Below, in pieces: positions 7,953 through 16,512 of a stretch of 36,880 nt of DNA. The stretch covers positions 1 through 36,880 of the forward strand of contig ADZZ01000159.1 in assembly GCA_000179315.1 (NCBI GenBank), in the 5' to 3' direction. Made by a program: the position numbers and the translations under genes. Under the pieces are notes generated by a model that worked only from the letters and a program-made list of their open reading frames with translations, had not been told where the DNA came from and searched no databases. This DNA comes from a delta proteobacterium NaphS2. GTDB lineage: Bacteria > Desulfobacterota > DSM-4660 > Desulfatiglandales > Desulfatiglandaceae. Each line of letters begins with the position of its first letter. Positions within the stretch are counted from its first letter, which is position 1.

Positions 7953-9452
7953 TTGGCTTCCGGTCCTGACATCATCAACAGCATTTACCCCATATTGCCC
8001 GTGGCGGTCACCTTCGCAGCTCCCTTTTTCATTCGTTTGTTGGCCAAAAACCGGAATCGTCGTGAAGCCGTCTCTTTTGTTTTTTCAACCATCACCTTCC
8101 TGGCGGTGGTTTTCATGGCGCCGGGCATTCTGGAAGGGAAAATCTATACCTGTACGCTTTTTCGAATCCTTCCCGGGATGACCGTAAGTTTTTGCGCCGA
8201 CGGCCTCAGCATGGTGTTTGCTCTGATTTCGTCTTTCCTGTGGATACTCACCACCAGCTACAACATCGGCTACATGCGAACCCTCAAGGAGCACGCGCAA
8301 ACCCGTTATTACATCTGTTTCGGCGTGGCCGTGTTCGGGGCCCAGGGGGTGGCCTTTGCGGGCAACGTGTTCACCCTCTATCTTTTTTATGAAATCATTA
8401 CCCTGTTTACCTACCCGCTGGTGGCCCACTACCAGAACAAAGAGGCCTTTTCGGCGGGCAAAAAGTATCTGGTTTATTTGCTGTGCACATCAAAACTTTT
8501 CTTTTTGCCGGCCATGATCCTTACCTATGTGTTGTGCGGCACCCTGGACTTTCAGTTGGGAGATATCCAAAGGGGAATTTTTCCCGCCGACGCCAACCCG
8601 GTGCTGCTCATCGTGGTGTATGTTCTGTTTCTGGCGGGGCTCACCAAGACGGCCATGATGCCCCTTCATAATTGGCTTCCGTCCGCCATGGTGGCGCCCA
8701 CCCCTGTTTCCGGCCTCCTTCACGCCGTGGCCGTTGTGAAGGCCGGCGCTTTTTCCATTTGCCGGATCATGCTCTCGGTTTTCGGCATCGACGCCCTTCA
8801 CAATCTGGGGCTGAACATGCCCACCGCCTATGCGGCGGGGTTTACCATCATCGCGGCAGCCCTGATTGCGCTCACCAAAGACGATATCAAGGCGCGGATC
8901 GCCTACAGTACGGTGAGCCATCTTTCCTACATTGTCATGGGCGTTGCCATGCTGACCCCGGGAGGCGTGGAAGGGGGGGTGTCGGCCATTGCCCATGACG
9001 CTTTTCCCAAAATTACCCTGTTTTTCGCCGCCGGCTGCATCATGGTGGTGACCGGCTCCAAAAAGATCAGTCTCATGAACGGACTGGGCCGCCGCATGCC
9101 CTGGACTTTTGGCGCTTTTGCCCTGGCAACGCTCTCCTTTATCGGCCTGGCGCCGGCCAGCGGATTCTTGAGCAAGTTTTATTTGATCACCGGCGCAACC
9201 GATGGAGGGCAAAGGGTGCTGATGCTGGTTATTCTGGCAAGCGTGTTGTTGAATATGGCCTACTTCGGTCCCATTGTGATTCGAGGCTTCTTCATGCCGC
9301 CGGTCAAAGGTGTGGATCTGAGCCGGTACGCCGAAGCACCGAAAACCATGGTGGTTCCCATGTTCATGATCGCCGTACTATCGATCCTCATCGGATTTTA
9401 TCCGCAGACCTTTGTGGATTTTGTGGATGTTTACGGAAGACTCTGGAGATAG
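7953..9452 (+). CDS. MrpD/NuoM-like proton-translocating subunit (extra antiporter-like subunit)
   Basis: A 499-aa polytopic membrane protein of the Proton_antipo_M family, with about 14 helices. It sits where nuoL would be but lacks the long NuoL C-terminal lateral helix; it ends soon after helix 14. The residues needed for a working half-channel are all present: Glu147 (LYLFYEIITLF), Lys232 (GLTKTAMMPLHNWLP), Lys263 (VVKAGAF), Lys353 in the HDAFPKITLFF helix and Lys408 (SGFLSKFYL). The start is TTG at 7953 after GGGGATAAG; no better start is seen. The next gene follows six bases later. It could be called NuoL, MrpD or NuoM-2; its lack of the lateral helix argues for MrpD-like. Confidence 0.88.
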   Translation: MASGPDIINSIYPILPVAVTFAAPFFIRLLAKNRNRREAVSFVFSTITFLAVVFMAPGILEGKIYTCTLFRILPGMTVSFCADGLSMVFALISSFLWILTTSYNIGYMRTLKEHAQTRYYICFGVAVFGAQGVAFAGNVFTLYLFYEIITLFTYPLVAHYQNKEAFSAGKKYLVYLLCTSKLFFLPAMILTYVLCGTLDFQLGDIQRGIFPADANPVLLIVVYVLFLAGLTKTAMMPLHNWLPSAMVAPTPVSGLLHAVAVVKAGAFSICRIMLSVFGIDALHNLGLNMPTAYAAGFTIIAAALIALTKDDIKARIAYSTVSHLSYIVMGVAMLTPGGVEGGVSAIAHDAFPKITLFFAAGCIMVVTGSKKISLMNGLGRRMPWTFGAFALATLSFIGLAPASGFLSKFYLITGATDGGQRVLMLVILASVLLNMAYFGPIVIRGFFMPPVKGVDLSRYAEAPKTMVVPMFMIAVLSILIGFYPQTFVDFVDVYGRLWR

Positions 9453-9458
9453 CAGGCC

Positions 9459-11246
9459 ATGAACCTCGTCGAGGAAAGTTTTCTGCACCCTGCCACCTTT
9501 TTTGTGATCCTGGGTCTCATCTTGCCGTTTCTTCGGGGCAGGTTCTGGCGTAACCTCCTTTTCATACCGCCCGCCGCAGCCGTTCTCCTGACCCTCAATA
9601 TGCACAAGGGATCTTTTTGGGAGGTGGATTATGTGGGACAAACCCTGGTGCTCGGCCGGGTGGATGCGTTGTCTCTGCCGTTCATCATTCTCTTTGCCGT
9701 TATGAGCCTGATCTGCACCATCTTTTCCTTTCACGTGCGCGACAAAGCCCAACACGTGGCGGCACTTTATTTCATGGCAGGGGCCTTCGGCAGTGTTTTG
9801 GCGGGAGACTATTGGACGCTTTACATGTTCTGGCAAGGGATGACCGTTTCTTCCTCTTTTCTTATCTGGCTGAACCATGAAACGAATGCCTCCAAAACGG
9901 GCTTTCTATACATGATGCTGTTGTTGTTGAGCAGCGTTCTGCTGCTGGCGGGCATCCTCCTGAGACAGCAGGCCACGGGCAGTTTCATTTTCGGCCCCGC
10001 GGACAGCAATCTCATGTGGCATTATGACTACTTGATTCTGGCAGCGTTTGCCATCAATGCGGCGGTCGTACCGGTACACGCATGGATGACCCGGGGGATT
10101 ACCAAAGCCACCATCCCGGGGGCCGTTTTCCTGTCCCTGTTCGGCATCAAGACGGCACTTTATGCCATGGCCCGCTGTTTTACGGGCCTTGATCTGCTGA
10201 TTGTTCTGGGGAGCATCATGGCGCTTTATGGGGCCTTTTATGCAGTGTTTTCAAACAATATCCGGCGCATAATCGCCTATCTCATGGTTGCCCAGATGGG
10301 TCTTATGATGACGGCTTTGGGCATGGATTCGGAAGCGGCCCTAAATGGCGTTATTATTCTGGCATATGCCCACACGTTTTATAATGCACTTTTGTTCATG
10401 TCCATGGGCGCCGTCATTTATGCAACCGGCGAGCGGCAACTCACACGGTTGGGGAATTTGGCCCGAAAGCTCCCCTTTGTTGCGGGGGCGACCCTCATCG
10501 GTGCCCTTGCACTTTGCGCCGTTCCTTTTTTCAGCGGTTTTCCGGGGATTGCAATGATTTTTGAAGAAGCCCTGAAACTTGAGCGTGCCGTTCCGAGGCT
10601 GTTTTTGGTTCTGTTGCTTTGTCTCTCCATGGTGCTGATGATCATGGCAGGAGGATTGCGATTGCCATTTTTTGTGTTCTGGTCCAAAAACACCGCCAAC
10701 CCGGAGCCCCTGCGGAGACTGCCCGGAAACATGGTACTCGCCATGGCCATGACCGGCTTTTTCTGCTTGATTCAAGGGGTGTTTCCCGAAGTCCTGAACC
10801 GGCTCGTTTCATACCCCGCAAAAGCTTTCTCTTTGACCTTTTTCAAATTGGGGGTCGGATTTATGTTTCCCGTTGCCACTACCCTTTTGTTCATCTTCCT
10901 AAAGCCGTTATTGAAGCCAAGGCAAAAAGAACTGCCGGATTTTGAAAAAGTCTATGCATGGGTGGGCCGCGGCGTCGTTCTTGTTTTGTCAAGGCCCCTT
11001 TCGTGGCTGGATGGCCTGTGGTCGGAGATATACCGCACCATTTTTCTGAGGGCTTATCACTTCATGGCGCGTATCTCGGATGTTTTTGATCGAAAAGGGA
11101 TTGACGGGGCTGTAGACCGGACGGCTTTTTCGGTCATGTTTTTGAGCCGGGTGTCGGCACGGCTGCAAAGCAGAACTTTGCAGGATCAACTGGCCCGAAT
11201 GATGCTGCTGGCCCTGATTGTTTTCGCCCTCATCTGGTTCTGGTAG
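9459..11246 (+). CDS. NuoL-like subunit with lateral-helix C-terminus but degenerate proton channel
   Basis: A 595-aa membrane protein of the same antiporter family. Its C-terminal ~115 residues (about 480-595) form an amphipathic stretch followed by a last helix, with VFDRKGIDGAVDR and LQSRTLQDQLA resembling the end of NuoL, where the lateral helix runs along the membrane arm. The channel residues are mostly gone: the helix-5 Glu is Gln126 (YMFWQGMTV), the helix-7 Lys is Asn200 (AFAINAAVVPVHAW), the HAFFK-type Lys is Asn309 (AHTFYNALLF), and the helix-12 Lys/Glu is Ile364 (SGFPGIAM). Only the helix-8 Lys (K231, GIKTALY) remains. It is therefore probably a structural clamp rather than a pump (inference from motifs). 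The stop is six bases before nuoM. Confidence 0.8.
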   Translation: MNLVEESFLHPATFFVILGLILPFLRGRFWRNLLFIPPAAAVLLTLNMHKGSFWEVDYVGQTLVLGRVDALSLPFIILFAVMSLICTIFSFHVRDKAQHVAALYFMAGAFGSVLAGDYWTLYMFWQGMTVSSSFLIWLNHETNASKTGFLYMMLLLLSSVLLLAGILLRQQATGSFIFGPADSNLMWHYDYLILAAFAINAAVVPVHAWMTRGITKATIPGAVFLSLFGIKTALYAMARCFTGLDLLIVLGSIMALYGAFYAVFSNNIRRIIAYLMVAQMGLMMTALGMDSEAALNGVIILAYAHTFYNALLFMSMGAVIYATGERQLTRLGNLARKLPFVAGATLIGALALCAVPFFSGFPGIAMIFEEALKLERAVPRLFLVLLLCLSMVLMIMAGGLRLPFFVFWSKNTANPEPLRRLPGNMVLAMAMTGFFCLIQGVFPEVLNRLVSYPAKAFSLTFFKLGVGFMFPVATTLLFIFLKPLLKPRQKELPDFEKVYAWVGRGVVLVLSRPLSWLDGLWSEIYRTIFLRAYHFMARISDVFDRKGIDGAVDRTAFSVMFLSRVSARLQSRTLQDQLARMMLLALIVFALIWFW

Positions 11247-11252
11247 GATTTA

Positions 11253-12806
11253 ATGATTGAACCGCATTTTCCCATTTTAACCTGTCTGATCCTGCTGCCC
11301 CTACTGGGGTGCGTTCCGTTTTGGTTCATGAAGACCTCCCGGGCCATCAGATGGTGGGCGTTTGTCTTGTCCCTTGCGGAAATGATGCCGGGGCTTTATC
11401 TGCTCCGGTTTGAAATGGGAACGGCCGATTTTCAATTCGTTGAATCCGTACCGTGGGTGACGGACTGGGGTCTTCAATATCTCCTGGGCGTGGACGGTAT
11501 CAGTCTGTTCATGGTGGCATTGACACTTTTGATCTTTCCCTTCTGCGTCATTTGTTCATGGACAAGCATCAAGGGTCGCGTCAAGGAATTTCATGTCTCT
11601 CTTTTTATTCTCGTATCGGCGTTGATCGGTGTTTTTTCGGCCCTGGACCTGGTTCTTTTTTATTTGTTCTGGGAGGCCGTTTTGATCCCCACCTATCTTT
11701 TGATCGCCCTCTGGGGGGGGAACGGGAGAGATCAAGCGGCTCTCAAGTTCATCCTGTACACGCTCGCGGGGAGCGCGCTTCTGCTGGTGGCGATTATCGC
11801 TTTTCGCGTGGAAGGGGGTTCTTATGCAATCCCAACTCTCATGTCACGCTCTTTTTCATTCAGGTTTCAACAATGGATGTTCGTGATTATGGCGCTGGCT
11901 TTCGCGGTGAAGGTGCCGCTGTTCCCCTTTCACAGCTGGATGCCCGGGGCCTACGGAGAAGCCCCTGTGGCGGGCAGCATTATTCTTTCCGCCGTCATGG
12001 CCAAAATGGGGGCCTATGGATTTCTGCGTCTGGGGTTGCCGCTGACACCTGATGCAGCTCAATATTTTGCACCGCTTTTGATTGCCATGTCCATCTGTTC
12101 CATCCTGTATGGCGGACTTTTGGCATTTGCCCAGTCGGATCTCAAAAAAATCATCGCTTATTCTTCCCTGGGACACATGGGGTTTGTGGTCCTGGGGATT
12201 TTTCTTTTTAATTTGAACGGGGTGCAGGGGGCGCTCATTCAGATGTTCAATCACGGCATCACCACCGGCAGCCTGTTTGCCGTGGCGGGATTCCTTTACA
12301 GCCGGAGCGGCAGCCACAACCTCTCCCGGACCCTGGGTCTGGGAAAATTCGTGCCGGTTTTCATGGGGTTCTGGGGCTTCTTTGTTTTTGCGGGGTTCGC
12401 CTTTCCCGGGACCAATAATTTCGTGGGCGAATTTCTGATTCTTGCGGGTGCCTTTGAAAGGAATCTCTGGATCGGGGCCCTGGCCGTGCCGGGTGCGCTT
12501 CTGGCCGCGGCCTACATGCTCAGGCCCACCCAGAAAATGGCCTGGGGAGAGCCCGCAACGGCCACCGGCTGGCGGGATATGATCCCCCGGGAATGGGTTT
12601 CATTGGTACCCATGGCATTATTGGTGCTGTACCTGGGACTGGCGCCCACCCTTTTTCTCAAAGTGATCAACCCTTCATTGAAACACATGATCGGGGCGCT
12701 TGAATCCCGCGGGGCCATGACACTTATGGTGGACAAAAACATTTTGCGCACCTCCAATAATCGAGTGCCGTTTGACGGCAATGCAGGCGGGGGAGGGCAC
12801 CCGTGA
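11253..12806 (+). CDS. nuoM: NADH-quinone oxidoreductase subunit M (NuoM)
   Basis: NuoM is one of the proton-pumping subunits of the complex I membrane arm. The 517-aa length is normal. Key charged residues are conserved: Glu141 (FYLFWEAVLIPTYLL), Lys220 (AFAVKVPLFPFHSWMP), Lys251 (VMAKMGAYGFLR) and Glu393 (NNFVGEFLIL). The broken-helix motif SSLGHMGFV is also present. The start ATG at 11253 is six bases after the previous stop. The stop TGA overlaps the GTG start of nuoN, so the two are translationally coupled. Confidence 0.96.
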   Translation: MIEPHFPILTCLILLPLLGCVPFWFMKTSRAIRWWAFVLSLAEMMPGLYLLRFEMGTADFQFVESVPWVTDWGLQYLLGVDGISLFMVALTLLIFPFCVICSWTSIKGRVKEFHVSLFILVSALIGVFSALDLVLFYLFWEAVLIPTYLLIALWGGNGRDQAALKFILYTLAGSALLLVAIIAFRVEGGSYAIPTLMSRSFSFRFQQWMFVIMALAFAVKVPLFPFHSWMPGAYGEAPVAGSIILSAVMAKMGAYGFLRLGLPLTPDAAQYFAPLLIAMSICSILYGGLLAFAQSDLKKIIAYSSLGHMGFVVLGIFLFNLNGVQGALIQMFNHGITTGSLFAVAGFLYSRSGSHNLSRTLGLGKFVPVFMGFWGFFVFAGFAFPGTNNFVGEFLILAGAFERNLWIGALAVPGALLAAAYMLRPTQKMAWGEPATATGWRDMIPREWVSLVPMALLVLYLGLAPTLFLKVINPSLKHMIGALESRGAMTLMVDKNILRTSNNRVPFDGNAGGGGHP

Positions 12807-14212
12807 ACATAATGTTGCTTATGCCCGAACTCTTCCAGCTGCTGATGGTGGCGGCGCTTTTTGTGCAAAGTATCCTGCAAAAGGAAGGGGCGGCGCAATT
12901 GAAGAAATGGCTCCCCTGGGCTGCGGCTTTGGGTGTCATAGTGTGTTACGGCTCCCTGGCGCAGAACGGGCTGCTCTTTTCCGGGACATACCGGTTGGAC
13001 AATTTGAGCCAGTTTTTCAAAATGACCGTGAGTTTCGGGTTTTTCCTGGCGGTGATAAACGGTATCAACCAGCCGCTGCTGGAAAAAGAGAAAAAATGTG
13101 ATTATTTCCTTTTCATGGCCCTTTCCGCCTGGGGTCTGATGATTCTTTGTTCCACGGTGGAATTGATCAGCATCTACCTGGCCCTTGAGTTGGCAAGTTT
13201 CAGCCTTTTCCCCCTGGTGCCGCTGCGAACGAAAAGCGGGCGGGCGGCAGAGGCTTCCGTCAAATACATGTTTATCGGCGGTGTGGCCACCACCGTGGGG
13301 CTGTTCGGCTTTTCATACATTCTGGCCGCACAACATGCCACGAATCTCCAACAATTGATGCACATGCCCTGGACATGGTCCCACAGCCCCATGGCGGTGA
13401 TGGGGTTGATCCTCTTTCTTTCGGGGCTGCTGTTCAAGCTGGCGTTTTTTCCCTTTCATTTCTGGGCGCCGGATGTCTACGAAGGTGCCGGCAACGAAAC
13501 CGCCGCCTATATCGCGGTATTGCCCAAGGTGGGGGCCGTGGCGGTACTGCTCCGTTTTTCACCGTTTCTGAAACCGGGTCTTGAAGTCACCACCATTCTG
13601 GCCCTGTTGGCCGCCGTTTCCATGACATACGGAAACCTTGCGGCCCTGCTTCAAAAGGATGTGAAGCGCCTGCTGGGGTATTCGGCAATCTCCCATGCGG
13701 GCTATCTCATGGTGGGTGTTGTGGCGGGGACACCCATGGGCGCTGAAGCGGCGGCCTTCTATGCCTTCAGCTATGTTTTAATGAATTTTGCCTGCTTCTG
13801 GGTGCTGTGCCGGGAATCAAAGGACGGGAAAAACCTGATGCTTAAAGATCTCATCGGTTTGTGGGAGCGGTCACCCGGCCTGGCATTTGTCCTGGCGGTG
13901 GGGGCTATGGCGCTGGTGGGTCTTCCCCCGACCGCCGGGTTTATGGGGAAATTTTTTGTGCTCAGCGCAGCATGGAACCGTGGTTGCAATTGGCTGGTGG
14001 TGATCGCCGCCGCCAACGTGGCCATCGCGCTTTTTTACTATTTGAACCTGGTGCGCTACGCCTACACGAAAGCGGATGGAAAACCATTTGAGCCGTCCCG
14101 AAGCCCCACGGAAAGCGGTTCGGTATGGATGGTTTCGGTCGGTCTTTTTCTGGCCGCCTTGCTGATCCTGTTCGGTATTCTGCCGAATCCGATTTTGAGG
14201 ATGTTTTCTTGA
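12803..14212 (+). CDS. nuoN: NADH-quinone oxidoreductase subunit N (NuoN)
   Basis: NuoN is the antiporter-like subunit closest to NuoK. The 469-aa protein keeps Glu129 (IYLALELASF), Lys212 (LLFKLAFFPFHFWAPDVYEG), Lys242 (VLPKVGAV) and Lys383 (AGFMGKFFVL), all typical for NuoN. The start is GTG 12803, preceded by GGGGGAGGG and overlapping the nuoM stop. It is the last gene of the nuo operon; no clear intrinsic terminator follows. A MITE-like repeat lies 47 bases downstream. Confidence 0.96.
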   Translation: MNIMLLMPELFQLLMVAALFVQSILQKEGAAQLKKWLPWAAALGVIVCYGSLAQNGLLFSGTYRLDNLSQFFKMTVSFGFFLAVINGINQPLLEKEKKCDYFLFMALSAWGLMILCSTVELISIYLALELASFSLFPLVPLRTKSGRAAEASVKYMFIGGVATTVGLFGFSYILAAQHATNLQQLMHMPWTWSHSPMAVMGLILFLSGLLFKLAFFPFHFWAPDVYEGAGNETAAYIAVLPKVGAVAVLLRFSPFLKPGLEVTTILALLAAVSMTYGNLAALLQKDVKRLLGYSAISHAGYLMVGVVAGTPMGAEAAAFYAFSYVLMNFACFWVLCRESKDGKNLMLKDLIGLWERSPGLAFVLAVGAMALVGLPPTAGFMGKFFVLSAAWNRGCNWLVVIAAANVAIALFYYLNLVRYAYTKADGKPFEPSRSPTESGSVWMVSVGLFLAALLILFGILPNPILRMFS

Positions 14213-14259
14213 TTTACATAGAATCTAAATGACAATTCGGGCACCGGAATGGCGCTAAG

Positions 14260-14356
14260 AAGCTGTCCGAAAATAACTTGAACAATTTTGAAATTCACAG
14301 ATTTGAAGATTAGCCGTCAATTCAAGAATATTGTTCTTGTTAATCACGGACAGTTC
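14260..14356. repeat. MITE-like 97-bp imperfect inverted repeat with possible 5-bp target duplication
   Basis: The left arm begins AAGCTGTCCG (14260) and continues with AACTTGAACAATTTTGAA; the right arm ends CGGACAGTTC (14356) and its complement reads GAACTGTCCG then AACAAGAACAATATT, so the arms pair over about 30 bases with mismatches. CTAAG flanks both sides (14255-14259 and 14357-14361), consistent with a 5-bp target duplication. There is no coding capacity. The right-hand CTAAG becomes part of the strong CTAAGGAGGT ribosome binding site of the next gene. Confidence 0.5.
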
Positions 14357-14373
14357 CTAAGGAGGTATCAAAT

Positions 14374-15000
14374 ATGCCACAGCAGTCAGAGATATTTGAA
14401 AAGCACTACAATGATTATTGCGCCCAAATCGCCAAGATCGATTTGGATTCCGTAAAGGAAAGGCTTGGGATGCGAAATGAAGGTGAAAAAATGCTTCTTT
14501 CGTTTTTCAATAGGGACTATTCGGTTTCAGGCAACGGGATTTTCGATGCATCAGGCAGCAGGCCTTCATACGGGGTGTGTGTGATCATCGCCAAATATAT
14601 CCTGTTATGCCCGGACCGGGCCTATCATGACCCGGAATGGGTATCTTTTAAGGATTTCAAAAGAACGTCCCATTTCACGAATGTGAACTTCTTTAGAAGC
14701 GATACGGAAGGGGCCATTGAGAAGAATTTTTCAGGTAAACTTGACATACTCTCCAAAGCCGGTAAAGAATTGGGAGGAATTCACCAGGACATGGAAATGA
14801 CGTATGATCTTTCCATGAAGTTCGATGCCCTCCCTCGCATATCGCTCCTGTTGCTCTTTAATGACGGTGACGAGGAATTTCCTGCTCAATGCACTGTCCT
14901 TTTTCAGAAACATTCAGAGTTTTATCTCGATCCTGAATCCTTGGCAATGACAGGGGCTGCTCTTGCGAAAAGCCTGGAACGGTTTGCTTTAAAAGATTAA
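14374..15000 (+). CDS. DUF3786-type protein (208 aa)
   Basis: The ATG at 14374 follows a near-perfect TAAGGAGGT. The protein is soluble, with no signal peptide or membrane helix. The central EWVSFKDFKRT segment, the LPRISLLLLFNDGDEEFPAQ stretch (about residues 150-170) and the following VLFQKHSEFYLDPE match my recollection of the DUF3786 family of anaerobes, whose function is unknown and which often lies near corrinoid or Fe-S enzymes. No catalytic motif can be assigned. It stands alone between nuoN and a convergent HesB-like gene. Confidence 0.65.
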   Translation: MPQQSEIFEKHYNDYCAQIAKIDLDSVKERLGMRNEGEKMLLSFFNRDYSVSGNGIFDASGSRPSYGVCVIIAKYILLCPDRAYHDPEWVSFKDFKRTSHFTNVNFFRSDTEGAIEKNFSGKLDILSKAGKELGGIHQDMEMTYDLSMKFDALPRISLLLLFNDGDEEFPAQCTVLFQKHSEFYLDPESLAMTGAALAKSLERFALKD

Positions 15001-15021
15001 CACTTGGATTTTTTTGGGTTC

Positions 15022-15049
15022 GCGTTCCCACACCCACTGGTGGGAACGC
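15022..15049. repeat. perfect 10-bp palindrome (REP-like)
   Basis: GCGTTCCCAC (15022-15031) and GTGGGAACGC (15040-15049) are exact inverse complements around an 8-base loop. It lies between two convergent genes, where a terminator would be expected, but no T-run follows the stem on either transcript. GTTCCCAC/GTGGGAAC palindromes of this kind are common dispersed repeats in bacteria, so REP-like is the better label. Confidence 0.55.
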
Positions 15050-15074
15050 TGTCCGGGAGGCACTGTGTCCCCTT

Positions 15075-15392
15075 CTAACAACTACAGGAAGAGCAACATG
15101 ACGAAGGCTGTACCGGTAGGTTGGACGTAATGTCGAAGCCGGAACCCATTTCGGAATTCACGTAATCCACTTTAATGGGCTTAGCCCGCTCATACAGGGA
15201 TTTTTCAACCACAAATTTGACACCGCGGTCATCAAATTCCTGATCATTATCGTGCGGCTCATCCACCGCCATACCCAGTGCCGGACCGCTGCACCCGCCT
15301 TGGGAAAGCATGATCCGAATGGCTTGTATGTCGTCCCTGTCCTTCAGAAAATCCTTTACCATCTCACTCGCTTTTTCGGTTATTTCCAGCAT
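15075..15392 (-). CDS. HesB/IscA-like iron-sulfur protein with cysteine-rich tail
   Basis: A 105-aa A-type carrier fold (HesB/IscA family), which holds or delivers Fe-S clusters. It begins MLEITEKASEMVKDFL, with a good ribosome binding site (AAGGAGAAG) before the ATG. The first conserved Cys is in SQGGCSGPALGM (about residue 34). The usual C-terminal CGCG pair is replaced by the end SSCCSSCSC, giving five cysteines in the last nine residues. This might allow a different metal site. It is convergent with the DUF3786 gene, from which it is separated by a palindrome. Confidence 0.82.
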   Translation of the reverse strand: MLEITEKASEMVKDFLKDRDDIQAIRIMLSQGGCSGPALGMAVDEPHDNDQEFDDRGVKFVVEKSLYERAKPIKVDYVNSEMGSGFDITSNLPVQPSSCCSSCSC

Positions 15393-15509
15393 ATCTTCTC
15401 CTTTTGGTTCATGATTTGTGCTTTTTTGACGTCAGCGGGTCTTACGGGTCACTTTTACGCCATACCCGTATATAATATTTTGCTCCGCTTCAAGCTTTAT
15501 AAAGCTAAG

Positions 15510-15665
15510 TTGGAATATCAGATATGTCAAATAGGAAAAGTCGAATCTTATGCGCCGAAAGATTCGGTTGCTCCTATTCAGATTAGAATGGTTTTGGTTG
15601 GCATCAACCAAGGTTTTGCCGTGTGACCGAGTACTATTCCACCGAAATTGGGTGAAAAAGCGGGC
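15510..15665 (+). repeat. diverged direct repeat, copy 1 (3' side of the ABC transporter operon)
   Basis: From TTGGAATATCAGATATGTCA this stretch aligns almost without gaps to 18708-18865. It can fold: AATAGGA (15530-15536) pairs with TCCTATT, and inside it CGAATCTT pairs with AAGATTCG. Read in the frame CAG ATA TGT CAA both copies give QICQxGKxESYxPKDSV and end at the same TGA (15614-15616 here). Several differences between the copies are synonymous in that frame (AAA/AAG, ATT/ATC, GGC/GGA, AAC/AAT, GGT/GGC). This suggests a once-coding C-terminal fragment. Nothing else is recognisable in 15393-15692. Confidence 0.55.
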
Positions 15666-15692
15666 CGGTTCCCTAGAACAAGACTGATTGCC

Positions 15693-16463
15693 TCAATTAT
15701 GAATTCCCATGACTTCTTCCTCCAGTTCCCGCAATATATGGTCCGTCAGCCTGCCGAACTCCGGATTTGCACGGCTGCGGGGATGCGCCATGTCCAATTC
15801 AAGCGTTTCCCTGATTCGGGCGGGCCTTGCCGACATGATAATGACACGATCTCCCAGATAAACGGCTTCATCCACACTATGGGTCACGAATAGAATGGTT
15901 TTGCGATTGGTTTCCCTCATGCGGAGAAGCTCTTTCTGGAGAAGAATGCGCGTATGCGCATCCAGCGACCCGAAAGGTTCATCCATGAGCAGTATTTCCG
16001 GATCATTGGCAAAGGCACGTGCAATCGCCACCCTCTGTCTCATTCCTCCGGAAAGCTCATGGGGGAACGCATGGGAAAAATCACTCATTCCCACCACACT
16101 GAGATAATGCTCGGCAATTTTCAAGCGCTCTTTTTTCTTCATGCCGGTGAATTCAGGTCCCGCGGCCACGTTGTCGATTACCTGGAGCCAAGGAAACAAT
16201 GAGTATTCCTGAAACACCATGCCAATGGCAAGAACGGGTTTGCGTATTTCCTGATTCCGGAACACAACACGCCCCGAAGTGGCTTTTTCAAGACCTGAGA
16301 TAATCCTCAAAAGGGTTGATTTTCCACACCCGGATGGACCGACAATGCACACAAATTCGTTTTCAGTGACGGAAAGACTCACTGAATAAACCGCTTGTAT
16401 GGGTTCGCCGCTTTCAGTCTCGAATATTTTTGATAGATTGCTTGCTGTCAGGATGACTGCCAT
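15693..16463 (-). CDS. ABC importer ATP-binding protein (SsuB/TauB/NrtD type)
   Basis: This 256-aa ATPase powers the importer formed with the permease and binding protein encoded upstream. Walker A is GPSGCGKST (42-50), the signature LSGGMRQR starts at about residue 137, and Walker B is ILLMDEPFGSLD (about 157). The Q-loop is VFQEYSLFPWL and the switch His is in FVTHSVDEAVYL. These are characteristic of the nitrate/sulfonate/taurine group. It is the last gene of a three-gene minus-strand operon, 49 bases after the permease. The substrate cannot be named from the sequence. Confidence 0.93.
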   Translation of the reverse strand: MAVILTASNLSKIFETESGEPIQAVYSVSLSVTENEFVCIVGPSGCGKSTLLRIISGLEKATSGRVVFRNQEIRKPVLAIGMVFQEYSLFPWLQVIDNVAAGPEFTGMKKKERLKIAEHYLSVVGMSDFSHAFPHELSGGMRQRVAIARAFANDPEILLMDEPFGSLDAHTRILLQKELLRMRETNRKTILFVTHSVDEAVYLGDRVIIMSARPARIRETLELDMAHPRSRANPEFGRLTDHILRELEEEVMGIHN

Positions 16464-16512
16464 ATAAAATTTGCCTGATTAACGGTACCTTTTTGATGCG
16501 CTGGATGCGGAT

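Noticed and set aside
8490-9212. 240-codon minus-strand ORF opposite the MrpD-like gene, and similar long ORFs opposite nuoH-N
   Set aside because: Shadows of GC-rich membrane-protein genes; His/Arg/Gln-rich translations with no recognisable motif.
15022-15049. Palindrome as intrinsic terminator
   Set aside because: The stem is perfect but no T-run follows on either strand, so it is listed as a REP-like repeat.
15252-15626. 124-codon plus-strand ORF across the HesB-like gene start
   Set aside because: Its first half is antisense to the HesB-like gene. Only the last ~35 codons (repeat copy 1) look once-coding, and these are reported as part of the direct repeat.
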